This document shows, piece by piece, positions 53,763 to 64,000 of a stretch of DNA of 64,000 bases. Where the stretch lies: assembly GCA_034401135.1 (NCBI GenBank), contig JAWZSP010000005.1, positions 2,294,001-2,358,000 of the forward strand, given 5' to 3'. This stretch comes from Volutella citrinella. Taxonomy: Eukaryota > Ascomycota > Sordariomycetes > Hypocreales > Nectriaceae. Made by a program: the position numbers and the translations under genes. Below the pieces are notes generated by a model. It was not told the DNA's origin. It searched no databases and was given only the letters and a program-made list of their open reading frames with translations. The stretch's first letter is position 1; each line of letters opens with the position of its first letter.

Positions 53763-54633
53763 GCACCATCGGACTGGGTGGACAGGCCCTTCATATGGAC
53801 GATCGTTTCGCCGGGCAGGTTGGATACCTTGGATGGGACTGGCTTGGTTGGTGCGGCGTGTTCACGAGTACGGCGGCAGGCCACGGACCGCAGACTAAGG
53901 TGGGCCGGCCAGCCCAGATGGCCCAGACCAAGGCAACCTCGCGGGGGCACCCCTAGGCGCATGGCTGCTGCCCCGCCATCAGGGCCGCCTCTGATTCGAC
54001 CGTGGAGGGGTGCAATGCGCGGGTGACCCGTCCAAGACCACCTGTGGCTCCGGTGATTCAGCGGCTTGCCTGCTTGGCTTCACTTGCTTTAGGGTTCCGC
54101 AGGGCCGTGGGGACCGTCGGTCGTAGTGGGCGTCAGGGGTCTCCCAGCTAGCCCAGGCGTTTTGGGAGGCGGTCCGGGGTGGAGACGGTCGCCCAAGCAT
54201 CCCTCCCCGAGTCCCCCGGCGCCCATGAGCGTGAGTGCATCCTTGCATGTGGTACCTGCACTCTGCTAGTCGCGTGCCCTCGATCGTCATGAACTTGACT
54301 CTGTCGGTCTGTATTGTCTCGGCAACAAATGTGCCTGTACGGATACGACCTCCCCAATTGCTGTGCCGGAGCAAAAATTTCCCCCACAACCACGCATTTT
54401 CCGAGGAATCGAAGACATAGGCGTCAATCGATTATGCCTGATTTCTTTGCCTGATTTCTTGACACCTGACTACTAAACAGCCGCTACGGTCTGAAACAAC
54501 TGGCGTGTCTCTCCTGAGCCCACGGCATACGCCCGGCGCCAGCAAGCCCACCAACCACATGAAGTGCTGTATCAAGAATCGAGCACTCTTGTCCAGTGAC
54601 GGCAAAATTGATGCGAAACGCAAAAAGAACAAA
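53763..54633. other. Promoter of TPT-family gene and tRNA downstream flank
   Basis: 871 bp with the promoter of the minus-strand transporter on the left and the 3' flank of tRNA copy 1 on the right. A T5 Pol III terminator for that tRNA (as A5 on the plus strand) is at 54622-54626. No coding sequence supported. Confidence 0.5.
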
Positions 54634-54716
54634 TGAGGGACACCGGATTTGAACCGGTAACCGCCAGGAGACTCCAAGAACTGGAATCTGGCGCGCTGCC
54701 GTTGCGCCAGCCCCCC
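54634..54716 (-). tRNA. tRNA-Trp (CCA) with intron, copy 1
   Basis: Cloverleaf drawn by hand: acceptor GGGGGGC with GTCCCTC (two G-U pairs), D arm GCGC-AACGGCA-GCGC, anticodon arm starting CCAGA-TTCCAG with anticodon CCA, T arm ACCGG-TTCAAAT-CCGGT, discriminator A. The body closely matches eukaryotic tRNA-Trp (TGGCGCAACGG..AGCGCG). At 83 nt it has about 11 extra nt after position 37, read as an intron whose TGG pairs with the anticodon. A31-C39 would be a mismatch in the mature stem under this cut. The intron differs from copy 2 by one A-to-G change. A T5 terminator follows at 54622-54626. Confidence 0.85.
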
Positions 54717-54795
54717 TTGTTGATGCTCAGCGGCCGAGTATCGTGTCTCAGGAATGAATGTGTTGATGGCGGACATGAAAAGCGCAAAAAAGCAA

Positions 54796-54878
54796 TGAGG
54801 GACACCGGATTTGAACCGGTAACCGCCAGGAGATTCCAAGAACTGGAATCTGGCGCGCTGCCGTTGCGCCAGCCCCCC
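54796..54878 (-). tRNA. tRNA-Trp (CCA) with intron, copy 2
   Basis: Same 83-nt structure and identical mature sequence as copy 1; the inferred intron is TTCTTGGAATC. The T6 terminator is at 54786-54791 on the plus strand (as A6). A box (TGGCGCAACGGCAGCG) and B box (GGTTCAAATCC) are intact. Confidence 0.87.
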
Positions 54879-54969
54879 GTTAGATGAAAATTTTGCGCGA
54901 ATTCCTTTTTAAGAACTCGCCCGCGTACGGGGCATGAGAAAAATGGGAAACCGGCAAAAAGGTCAAAAA

Positions 54970-55052
54970 TGAGGGACACCGGATTTGAACCGGTAACCGC
55001 CAGGAGATTCCAAGAGCTGGAATCTGGCGCGCTGCCGTTGCGCCAGCCCCCC
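54970..55052 (-). tRNA. tRNA-Trp (CCA) with intron, copy 3
   Basis: Same 83-nt structure and identical mature sequence; the inferred intron is CTCTTGGAATC, differing from copy 2 at its first base. The T5 terminator directly follows the gene (A5 at 54965-54969 on the plus strand). Confidence 0.87.
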
Positions 55053-56127
55053 ACTTTGATGACTACACCAACTTAATTTGGTGCTATACAGTTGACACGA
55101 ACGGCAGACTTTCTGAAATGACATGCTGCACCAAGTCGACCAGTTGCGCTCAAGAGGATGATACCTTGGCTTGCCTTCGCCCTGTCTCCCTGCTTTCTTT
55201 AGTAAGAATCAGCCGAGGGGCTTTCATAAATCAAGCCAACTCCGGTCGTCTTTCAAATTTGGTCTGACCCTATAAGCACTCCTGTCCTTCCGCGCGCGCC
55301 TCATTCCATGGCTCTCAATTAAACAAGGTGATGCATTCTAAACTTCCCCAGCTTACATGACTTTGTGTTTAGCCAAGTGCAACCTCCCCAGAAAGCCCAA
55401 CACATCCTAGGTATTTTTAATATTTTTTGTTTTCACTTCCTATCTTTGGCCCGAACAGCTTTTAGGCGTGCCCCCCAAGAACGTCATCGAAGGAATGATG
55501 CTGCCGGGTAGGCCCCTCACTTCTTGACAGTGGGTCACTAAAGGACGATGAGGTTTTGCTTGAGCCACAACCCGTTATGCATCAACCGATGGACACGCGT
55601 TGTAAGCTTGTGGGGAAGTTGCAATCTCCCTCATTGTTCATTGTTGCCGACTGTCGGCCGTGCTCATATTACCTCAGAATTAGAGACCATCGGTCAGCGG
55701 ATCGTCACCCTCTGCAGCAAAGCCATTGGGCAGGACAGTCAAGATCCCCCGCCGAGGCTGCCGAGCGCCACGGACTTAACCACCTCCTACATCATACATG
55801 TAGGCCCTTGTTTGCCGGCGACCACTGAAAACGCCTCCTGCACATGCTTCACGTGGTCTCGAGTTGGGCTCTTTTAGGAATGGGCTGGCCAAACCCACGA
55901 CGCCACGCCAGTCAGATGCGGGATGCCCATCGTCAAAGCTTATGAGCATCCCCGCATCGACTTGCGCTTGGGCTCGGGCTCTTGTGCGGAATGCTCCATC
56001 TAGGAAGCTGGAGCCCAAAGCCACTGGCTATAAATTCTCCGATAGAGCACCAGTTTTCCCTCCTTTACAGCTTCTGGCCTGGGTCTAGACAGCTGCGTAG
56101 CTATAAATTCCATTACATCATTCCGGC
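55053..56127. other. Intergenic region tRNA cluster / GH15 gene
   Basis: About 1.1 kb holding the upstream flank of the tRNA genes and the promoter of the GH15 gene. Two GCTATAAATTC elements occur at 56027-56037 and 56100-56110. No coding sequence supported. Confidence 0.45.
56029..56035 (+). promoter_or_regulatory. Putative TATA box of GH15 gene
   Basis: TATAAAT lies 93 nt before the ATG at 56128, a plausible distance. A second copy within GCTATAAATTC lies 26 nt before the ATG and is too close to be the functional box for that start unless translation begins at 56170. Confidence 0.35.
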
Positions 56128-58621
56128 ATGCCCGCGGAATCACAACCCCAACCCCAGCTTCCCATCAACATGGCACCTACATCTCCGACTACGAACCAAT
56201 GCAGCTCGGAGCATGCAAGGGGCTCCCGTCGAGTCCAGGGGGGTGGCTATCTGCCGATTGAGGACTATGGCATGATAGGAAATATGCACACCTGTGCCCT
56301 AGTCGGCATGGATGGAAGTGTCGACTTCATGTGTTGGTGCGGTCCATTGTCGTGAATCCCATATCCCATGGCGACGTGCTGACACGGCATCTCAGGCCCG
56401 ACTTTGACTCTTCATCTGTCTTTTGTCGATTGCTGGATAAGGACAGGGGTGGCTACTTCAGCATCTCGCCCGCCCAAGACTTCGAGTGCACCACCAAGCA
56501 GCAGTATCTTCCGTCGTCATGCATCCTGCAGACGAGGTACATTCACGAAGATGGCGTTGTCGACCTCGTCGACTTTTTCCCTCGGCCGAAGAGTACACAG
56601 GTCATGACTAGGGGATACAAGGGAAGTGCTTTCCGAGAGGCGACCAAAGTGCAAGAAGAACTCAAGAAGTGGCTGGTGAGGCGTGTGGAATGCATTCGCG
56701 GCTCACTTACTCTTGGTATGTCATTTCCAAACCTCTTTACAGCCTCGGTGCTGCCTCTGACCCTTATAGATGTTGAGATATTCCCTGCTTTCGGGTATGC
56801 CAAGGATGAGCATACCACCACACTCTTCCAAGAGACACACAACTCGCTGGATACCGAGAGCAAAGTGGCTGCTTTCCATAGTAAAGACGTCAAGCTCCAG
56901 CTTGATGTTGCCCTAGAGAAGGGTGAAGAGGAGAACAGCTGCCCCTCCGTCACTTTCAAGAGAGTAAGGCCGCCCGGAGCATTGGGCGACGGCCTGGTCG
57001 CACAAATCCAAATCTTCGAGGGGCAGGCCATCTCATTTGTCTTGCGCAACGACATTCAGGACCATGTAACGGGAAGCATTTCAACTGCTGTCTTGGACGC
57101 CCAGCAGCACGACACACAAACGTTCTGGTACAACTTCATCGCCCAGTCCAAGTACAAGGGGCGCTGGAGGGAGGTTGTTGCAAGGAGCTTGATGATTCTG
57201 AAAATGATGACCTACGGTATGTATAGTGGTCTTGAAACCGAGGAACTGCTAGCCTCTAACAATCACCAGAGCCGACCGGCGCCATCATTGCCGCACCGAC
57301 CTTCTCAGTCCCCGAAGCCATCGGAGGCGTGCGGAACTGGGACTACCGGTACTGCTGGGTCCGAGACTCGAGTTTTACCATTTACATCTTGCTGCGGCTC
57401 GGCTTCAGGGCAGAGGCTGCGGCATACATGGATTTCATCATGGAGCGCTTCATGCGCTCCCGCGGGCCTGACGGCGGCCTCCCGATCATGTTTACGATCC
57501 GTGGAGAGACGGAAATCCCGGAAACCACTCTGGACCACCTCGAAGGCTACCGGAAGAGCAGCCCGGTCCGGATCGGAAACGGCGCCGCTTTCCATCAGCA
57601 GTTTGACATATACGGCGAGCTCATGGATGCAATCTATCTGTACAACAAATTTGGGAAACCAGTTCCGTGGGATTCGTGGTGCGCAGTACGCGACATCCTT
57701 GGTAGGTATTCCGTATCTGCATGGCTATGTCCTTGCTAACCAGGTTGCAACCAGACTATGTTCTGACTATTGTTGATGGTGAGTCAAAGTATTATCAGTA
57801 TCCGCAATAGCTCCCGCTAACACACTACCCAGACCCGGACATGTCAATCTGGGAAGTCCGTAACAACAAGCAGCACTTCACGTACTCCCAGGTCATGCTC
57901 TGGGTCGCCTTTGACCGCGGCCTTCGACTCGCAGAGAAGCGATGCTTCCCGTGTCCCAACCGGCAAAAGTGGTTGGAAGCCCGGGATCGAATCTACGAGC
58001 GCGTCATGGAGAAAGGTGTGTCCTGGTGTGTGCCTCTGACAAATGCTCGACTGACACGAACGCCCGCTGCAGGCTACAATACCGAGATGGGCTGCTTCGT
58101 CCAAAGCTTCGAGAACAACACCATGCTGGACTCTTCCATCCTGATTGCCCCTCTCGTCTTCTTCATCTCGCCGTGCGATCCCCGATTCCTCAACACCCTC
58201 GATCGCATCCTTCTACCCCCGGAGAAGGGTGGCCTCACTAGCACGGGGCTAGTCTACCGCTACGACGCAGAGCTAGCTGACGATGGTAATAAGCCTATCT
58301 CGCAGTTGCCGCGTCTCTCAGAGCAGTGCTAATGTTTGGGCAGGAGTAGGCGGCCAAGAAGGTGCCTTTAGCATGTGTACGTTCTGGCTGGTCGAGGCCA
58401 TGACCCGCGCCAGCGTCTACGAGCCTAGGTACCTCGTTCGGGCCATCAACCTCTTCGAAAACATGCTTAGCTTCTCCAACCACCTGTGCATGTTCTCTGA
58501 AGAGATTGCTCGTAGCGGCGAGCAACTTGGAAACACGCCCCAGGCCTTCAGCCACCTGGCACTCATCAGTGCCGCTTTCAATCTCGACCGCGCATCTGAG
58601 GGCTGGTCGGAGACTAGATAG
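56128..58621 (+). CDS. Glycoside hydrolase family 15 protein (glucoamylase/trehalase-like, intracellular)
   Basis: GH15 enzyme of the bacterial-type glucoamylase/trehalase-like branch, not the secreted starch glucoamylase. Exons are 56128-56336, 56396-56715, 56770-57216, 57270-57701, 57755-57778, 57833-58015, 58073-58285 and 58344-58621, giving 701 aa in frame. An N-terminal beta-sandwich-type domain opens with [20 protein letters not shown] and [18 protein letters not shown]. The (alpha/alpha)6 catalytic domain has [20 protein letters not shown], the acid Glu in SIWE (about E485) and the base Glu in [20 protein letters not shown] (E662 or E663). No signal peptide. Start 56128 is the first ATG; 56170 is an alternative. 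The fifth exon is only 24 nt. Likely substrates are trehalose or small alpha-glucosides; not proven. Confidence 0.9.
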
Positions 58622-58744
58622 ACCTGGCACGGGCGGAGGGCTGGGTCGGTACTTTGTAGTTTATGGATTTATTGCTACGTAAAATCCAAATTCATCACGT
58701 CTTCTTCCAACTTAGGCTCCTGGACGGCACTGTGGGCTTTGCTT

Positions 58745-61273
58745 CTAACAAGCCCGATATTCGACAGACGCCAGGTCGCCAACCTCGATGGTCGGATACT
58801 GCGACTCCCTGGATAGGCTCTCATGCCAATTCACGGGGTCATGCCGCAGATGGACGCCAAAGAATACTTTACCATCAAATCGCCTTGTCTTTGCCAAAGT
58901 AACATACGGCTCCTCCTTCCTTTCGCCAGTGTCTTGGTCGATGCAAACCATAGGGCAACGCCGGCAAGCACCGAGCGTTTTGAAGCACTGGCTCCCTATT
59001 TTGAGGTCGCCCCAGCCATCCTCCGAGAAAGCCGGGGGGCAATCAGCTATATCCGGCATCCCTTCAAGGACAATATTGGCCCGGAAGGCCTTGTCCAGGA
59101 CAGACTGACCTCCTCTGCAGGTGATGTCGCCATTCAGCGCCTTGACGCTAGGGTCATATATCATTAAAATGGGACTTTCGTTGGAAAGGAGTATGTTGCC
59201 TGGGATTTGCTCGGAGTCGGAATCGGGGGGCGATGGAAGGTCCGGAAACGAGCCAGGAAGCTGATGCCTAGGCGGTCTCTGATGTCTTTGCACATGAGCC
59301 TTGGATAGCCGACTGCCAGTTCCCGGTGGAAACCTTGCCAGCACACAAGGCAACCCCAAGACCGAAGAGAAGAAATTGTTGATAGTTTCTGATGCATATC
59401 TTTGAGCAATCACTTTATCACCACAGACCCGTGATTCACGTCTGCTGAACTTGGATTCCAGAAGCGAAGGGTCGGCGGATAAAGGGACACAAATGCTGTC
59501 AATTTGACCATCAGTTAAGTCGCCACGATATGTGACGACCAACTGCCCCTTATCAAAATCAAGATGTGGCTGGAGCAGAGCCATTTTGGGACATCTCTTC
59601 TGGCTCAGAGCATTCCCTGATCCTTGGTGGACAAGGCACCATTCTCGATCCCACACTAAGCCCTCAGGTCTGATGCCCCATGGAACTCCAGGAGGAATTG
59701 TAAAGCCACCACCGCTCTTCACCGGGTATATTGTCATGGCCTTTACCCTTAGACCAGGGGTTTCTGAAGGTTTGTGTATGGTATGTGTCGCAGTTGATAG
59801 AGGCTCAATCGTGGCTGGTAGATTGACCTCTTTGTAGAAGTCTTCAACGAAAATGGCGAAGCGATCGACATCGGATATTGTGCTCATGGCCCCAAGACTC
59901 GCTCGAATAACCCCTGTTGGCTTCCCAGAGGCAACACCGTTGTCATCACCGCATCGAAAGCCTTTAGAGAAATTCCGCTTCATCTCCCATGGTTGTAGTT
60001 CGAGGGCGGAGGCTATCCCACCAGGGCTGCACAATCCACCAGTCCGGATATGTATATTTTTCAGATTCGCAAGCTTCTCGAACTCGGCTAGGCCGACCCA
60101 GGCGCCGAGACTGTTGCGGATGTTGAATGATATGACAGGCCCGGACCTGTCGGGTTCTTCTCTGGGCGATCGATCCGTATAAATTCGACATACTGGCTCA
60201 TTGTTTGCGTGGCGGAGGGCGCTTAACTTGTCGAATAAGCGGTTTGCTAAGAATTCGGTATGCGCCCTGACACGGTCCATAGAATGGAAGAGCTTTTTGT
60301 GAGTATCCATGGCAATATCCAATGCCATGATGTTGTGGAAAGGCAGAGTGCCATCTTCCAGCCGTTCGTGCAAGAACATTGACTTGGGGGCGTGCCACTG
60401 TTCTTTGCCACAAACAACCATATCCACAGTGCCACCCCCAAAATATCTGCGTCTCTCAAATAAATCTTCTGCTGAATGGCGTATTAGGAGGGCGCCAAGG
60501 TCGGGGAACCCAAATATCTTGTACAGGCTGAGAACGATAAAATCTGGCGAGGTGTCGGGATTGCTGAGGTCAAGGCTTGAGGTTGCGCAAAGAGATGAGG
60601 CATCCAACAGTGTAAACAGCCGACCAGGACGCTTTCGATAGACTCCCCTCAGATCTTTGCTCCATCGCAAAGGATATCTCTTCCCGTCCATGTGTGATTG
60701 GCCCGAGTATGAGAATAAGATGGTGGTGGGATTCGGCTCCGTGGCCTCAATAAAAGGGTTGGCGCCTCCTAGCCAAGACATTACCGATTCGTCGGTTAAG
60801 CAGACACTCTGCATGGATTCTTCTCGGGCACCAACGATGCTAGTGTGCGAAGCTTCATGGTATGCATACGCCCATCCTTCAGGCTGGGATCGCAGACCCT
60901 CCACAACGAGCTTGACACCTGCAGTGGCATTTTGAACAAATACAACATCGTACATGGAAGGATCCGCCCCAAAGAATGACAGAAGATTCATCCTCGCATC
61001 TTCGATACAGGATGTGGCGCACTGAGATGACAAGGATCCGGAGTGTGGGTTGCCATAGAGCGTGGATGTCATTTGCTGTGTGAAAGCTTCCAGGACGGAT
61101 TTGGCGCACAGCGTGCTTCCCGCATGATCCAGGTACACATCGTCTTCCAAATGTTAGTACAATAATAGATAAGCCAGGATGGGCGGTGGACCTTTGATCA
61201 TTGGGTATTCGGTATCTCGAAGGCTCTCGATGGCCTCGTTGTAGCCATCGTCGTTGGACAAGTGGCTGGTCAT
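58745..61273 (-). CDS. hxB: Molybdenum cofactor sulfurase
   Basis: Converts the oxo form of Moco to the sulfurated form needed by xanthine dehydrogenase and aldehyde oxidase-type enzymes (HxB in Aspergillus, ABA3 in plants). Minus-strand exons 61273-61192 and 61143-58745 give 826 aa, near the usual 830. The N-terminal cysteine desulfurase-like domain starts VYLDHAGSTLCAKSVLEAF; the PLP lysine is K236 (VLSLYKIFGFP) and the likely persulfide Cys is C399 (IRTGGLCSPGG). The C-terminal MOSC domain begins with VKAMTIYPVKSGGGF and contains GDITCRGGQSVLDKAFRANI and CRRCPMVCIDQDTGERKEEP. The intron is 48 nt with an ACTAAC branch site and a weak donor (GTCCAC). Tail-to-tail with the GH15 gene, 123 bp between stops. 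Confidence 0.95.
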
Positions 61274-62613
61274 CCCCAAAAGTTAGGGATAGACCATCCC
61301 CATGAGTGATGAGTATGGGATCAAATGTCTTATATTATCGGGCGAAAGGGAGAAGTCGATTCGTTCACTCAACCTCATGAGTCGCTGACAATGATTGTTG
61401 TCATGGGGCAATTCAATCAACAGGGCGGCGGGGTGGGGTCGGCTTTAGTTATGCCAGCACCGGACGCTTGTGACACCAACTAGTGGAGGTTTATTCAAGA
61501 CGGCCAGAACTGGACAGAGCAAATTATATGGATAGGCCGTCGAGTTTCGTGTAACTTGGATGCCCGCGCTGTGCGATTACGGGATCACGAAATCAACTAC
61601 TGGGCAGACCGAGAAGTGGCCAAAGTCAGCCGGGGGGCTCCTTGCCTTTAAAGCTGCCCTCGTCATCAGCCGCCATACTATGTCGATAGTGGCTGGGCGG
61701 ACATCGCCCCCAGCTGCAGGCCCGGAGATCGCCCCCTTCCACAGCGCATCGGGCCGGCTTATCATTGGCCCGACTATCTCGGAGGATGGGTGGATGGTGT
61801 AGGATGGCAGGTGCACACTGTGCCGCATTCTAGCAGAGATGCACTGTCCTGCAGCACCAGATTTAGCGGTCCAAAGCCGTGTCTACAGCCGGCCCCCACC
61901 CTGGCTAGCACGGTACGTACCTCGCACTTACCCCAGAGCGGCTGCAGCAGCCGTCACAAACATGGCCTCCGTTCCATGTCAGCTCCACTCCAGCGCCGAG
62001 CAGTAGATTCCAACTCAGCCTCCTCAACTTCACCTCTCTCGCCGTCACGCTTCACGCCACGGAGCCGCTCAAGCAACGAGGTGAAGTCTTTTCGGAGCGC
62101 ACTCTCTCACTACACCGTATAGGAGTCCAGAGACCTGCGCTCGTTCAATTAGTTCGTCCTCCCCCGGATTTATCTCTTTCTTTCAGCCCCTTCCATTCGC
62201 GGCCCAGAGCCTCTCGGTCGCCTCGCGTTATACCTGCCCATCCTCCAACCTTCACGACATCGTCATCACCGCCCCTGCTCTTCGTCTTAGATCCTCCACT
62301 TTCTATCTACATTTTTTTTTCTCTTTCTCTTGTCGCCCTCGGCCATCGTGTCGGGGCTTTCTTCCACTACCACTTTTTCTCAATCGCGCCTCGTTGGCAT
62401 GCCTCCTCTTTGACTTTCCTCCCGACGACATTGTCATTTCTTCTTTATCCAGACCTTTCTCAGAACCATTTATCTAACCGCAATCATGTCGCCCTTCAAT
62501 AGGCTCCGCCTCAAATCTGGCCTTATACGGCTTCCGACGAGATCTAAGAACAGGTCCTCTTGCGCCCGCGCATCCTGCAATTTGAATGCGCCGAGCTTGG
62601 TCGATTGATTCCA
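61274..62613. promoter_or_regulatory. Divergent region hxB / ARS2 with long pyrimidine-rich leader
   Basis: 1.3 kb between divergent starts. The right half is strongly pyrimidine-rich (for example a T10 run near 62309-62318 followed by CTCTTTCTC), as expected of a long ARS2 5' leader. A 41-codon upstream ORF lies near its end. No other coding sequence supported. Confidence 0.5.
62486..62608 (+). other. Upstream ORF in ARS2 leader
   Basis: ATG at 62486 in a good context (CAATCATGTC) opens 41 codons ending TGA at 62606-62608, only 5 nt before the main ATG at 62614 and in a different frame. The peptide is basic (starts MSPFNRLRLKSGLIRL) with no homology I know. It could lower translation of the main ORF; an intron in the leader could remove it. 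Confidence 0.5.
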
Positions 62614-64000
62614 ATGGATTCTTACACGTCCTTCCGAGACCCTTCCGCCCGTTCTCCTGAACGGAACTGGAACCGAGACGATTCGAGAACCAGAGAGGAC
62701 CGACCGGATGCCTTTTACCGTGGCAGGTCTCCAGGTAAGATCTATTGATATATCTCCATGATCGCCCTGCGAGGTCTTGGACATCGCGGGTGTAGCTGCT
62801 CTAGCCAGGACAAACCTCTAACAAACTGCTGTCAGGCCATGAACGCCGAGATCGGCGACGGTCTCGTTCACCTGCTGCTGTCGATAGATATGAGCCGCGT
62901 TCCCGTCGCGATGACCGCGACCGAGATGATCGTCGTCGGATAGGATCGCCACCTGCCAATATCGATCGATATGTTCCAGGTCAAGACAATGCTTCATCTG
63001 GGGGCATGACTATAAATCCTCTCACGGACCCCGTCAAGCTCTCCTACCAGGTTGGGTTCTCCTATTTTGGAGAGTGGTGGAGAATGAATGAGAAGATTAA
63101 GGAAGACAGAGAGCGCGCCCGTACTGGACGTCGCCGCGAGCCTGAAAGGGCGCGTGGGCCCAAGGAGGCCCAAGAGGAACGCGAAAAGGAGAAGGCCAAA
63201 ATCCAGGCGGCCTATGATGCTTATAAGGAGGAGCTTCAGGCCAAAATGGCCCGGGCTTTCGTTTCTGAACACAACAAAGAGCAGTGGTTCAAGGAGCGAT
63301 ACGTTCCAGAGATTCGAGACGAATTTCGAGGGAAGTTGAACGAGTTCCGGCGGGGCGCGTACTCGCAATGGGAGCAAGATCTCGAGTCCGGCACCTTCGA
63401 TGATTTCTCCTTGGAAGGTCTCCCAAAGAGCGAAAGCAATGGGGCGGGCGGTTCAGTCGAGAAAGAAGAAGGCGAAGCGACTGCCGCGAACGAGATCCTG
63501 GGAGTTGGCGATCTCGTGCCAGCTAACGGTGCGGACATCCGTGACGAGAACCAATTCCAGCCAACTCTCCTCATCAAGACCATTGCACCACATGTTAGCC
63601 GCCAGAACCTCGAGGCCTTTTGCAAGGAGCATCTCGGCGAGGAAGAGGGCGGCTTCAAGTGGCTCTCGCTATCTGACCCAAACCCAAGCAAAAGATACCA
63701 CCGTATTGGCTGGGTGATGCTGCATCCCTCCTCGGACACTTCGCTCCCTGCTGATCGTGCCGATCCCAAGGATGAGGACGGTGATGAGCCGATAGCATCG
63801 CCTCGGCCCGTATCCACCGCTGAGAAAGCGCTAGATGCAATCAATGGCAAGACAGTTAAGGATGAGGTGCGAGGCGACTTCGTGTGCCACGTGGGCGTTC
63901 ACAGCCCTCCCCAGCACCCAAGAAAGAAGGCGCTTTGGGACCTATTTTCCGCCCCAGAACGCATTGACAAGGACCTACTCTTAGTCCAGCGCATCGTCAA
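62614..64000 (+). CDS. ARS2: ARS2 / SERRATE homologue (partial, 5' part)
   Basis: RNA-processing scaffold linking the nuclear cap-binding complex to the exosome; the fission yeast homologue Pir2 acts in mRNA elimination and heterochromatin. Exon 1 is 62614-62734; exon 2 starts at 62836 and is still open at the right edge, giving about 428 codons in the window. The N-terminus is Arg/Asp/Ser-rich (ERRDRRRSRSPAAVDRYEPR). Then the SERRATE/Ars2 N-terminal domain: NPLTDPVKLSYQVGFSYFGE, WWRMNEKIKEDRERAR and MARAFVSEHNKEQWFKERYV. An RRM-like middle segment begins QPTLLIKTIAPHVSRQNLEA. The C2H2 zinc finger and C-terminus expected of the family lie beyond the window. Confidence 0.9.

Noticed and set aside
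54432..55054. Repetitive minus-strand frames with a repeated GGWRNGSAPDSSSW-type unit
   Set aside because: This is translation of the three tRNA-Trp genes, not a repeat protein.

Overview
This window is nuclear DNA of a filamentous ascomycete (Pezizomycotina, most likely a Sordariomycete; genus not resolvable by eye). The basis is GC-rich coding sequence with strong third-position G/C preference, short GT-AG introns (mostly 48-131 nt) with CTAAC/CTGAC-like branch sites, a Zn2Cys6 regulator, a GH18 chitinase, an Ssr4-type SWI/SNF subunit, an HxB-type molybdenum cofactor sulfurase and intron-bearing tRNA-Trp genes. There are no operons. I support 25 protein genes (the last runs off the right edge) and 3 tRNA genes; exon joins were checked for frame by hand.

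Left region (0.7-10 kb): a Dal5-type (anion:cation symporter) transporter on the minus strand, divergent from an intracellular GH105 unsaturated rhamnogalacturonyl hydrolase, followed by a Zn2Cys6 transcription factor. Together they look like a small catabolic module (transporter, enzyme, regulator), possibly for pectin-derived unsaturated disaccharides. This is the best candidate here for an undescribed system.

Centre-left (10-34.4 kb): dense housekeeping genes. In order they are PUF6 (60S biogenesis), a single-pass membrane protein, RPB4, TRS23 (TRAPP), RPN10 (proteasome), NBL1/borealin-N (chromosomal passenger complex), TMA22/DENR (translation), a long methyltransferase-domain protein, PHB2 (mitochondrial prohibitin), NEDD8/RUB1, Elongin A, TFIIF-beta (TFG2), a HAD phosphatase and a small Cys-rich protein. 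Several pairs are divergent (RPB4/TRS23, RPN10/NBL1, TMA22/methyltransferase, Elongin A/TFG2).

Centre-right (34.6-53.8 kb): a CorA-like membrane protein, a secreted GH18 chitinase, SSR4, 6-phosphogluconate dehydrogenase, an RBM42-like RRM protein and a triose-phosphate/nucleotide-sugar-type transporter (SLC35C2-like). There are two long gene-poor stretches, about 36.8-39.1 kb and 46.2-50.1 kb.

Right region (54.6-64 kb): three tandem tRNA-Trp(CCA) genes whose only differences lie in the intron, a GH15 enzyme, a molybdenum cofactor sulfurase (tail-to-tail with the GH15 gene), and the 5' part of an ARS2/SERRATE homologue with an upstream ORF in its leader.

Notable gene-structure features are a start codon split by an intron in TRS23, two separate 20-nt micro-exons, 24- and 33-nt internal exons, and a tandem acceptor next to the zinc cluster of the transcription factor.
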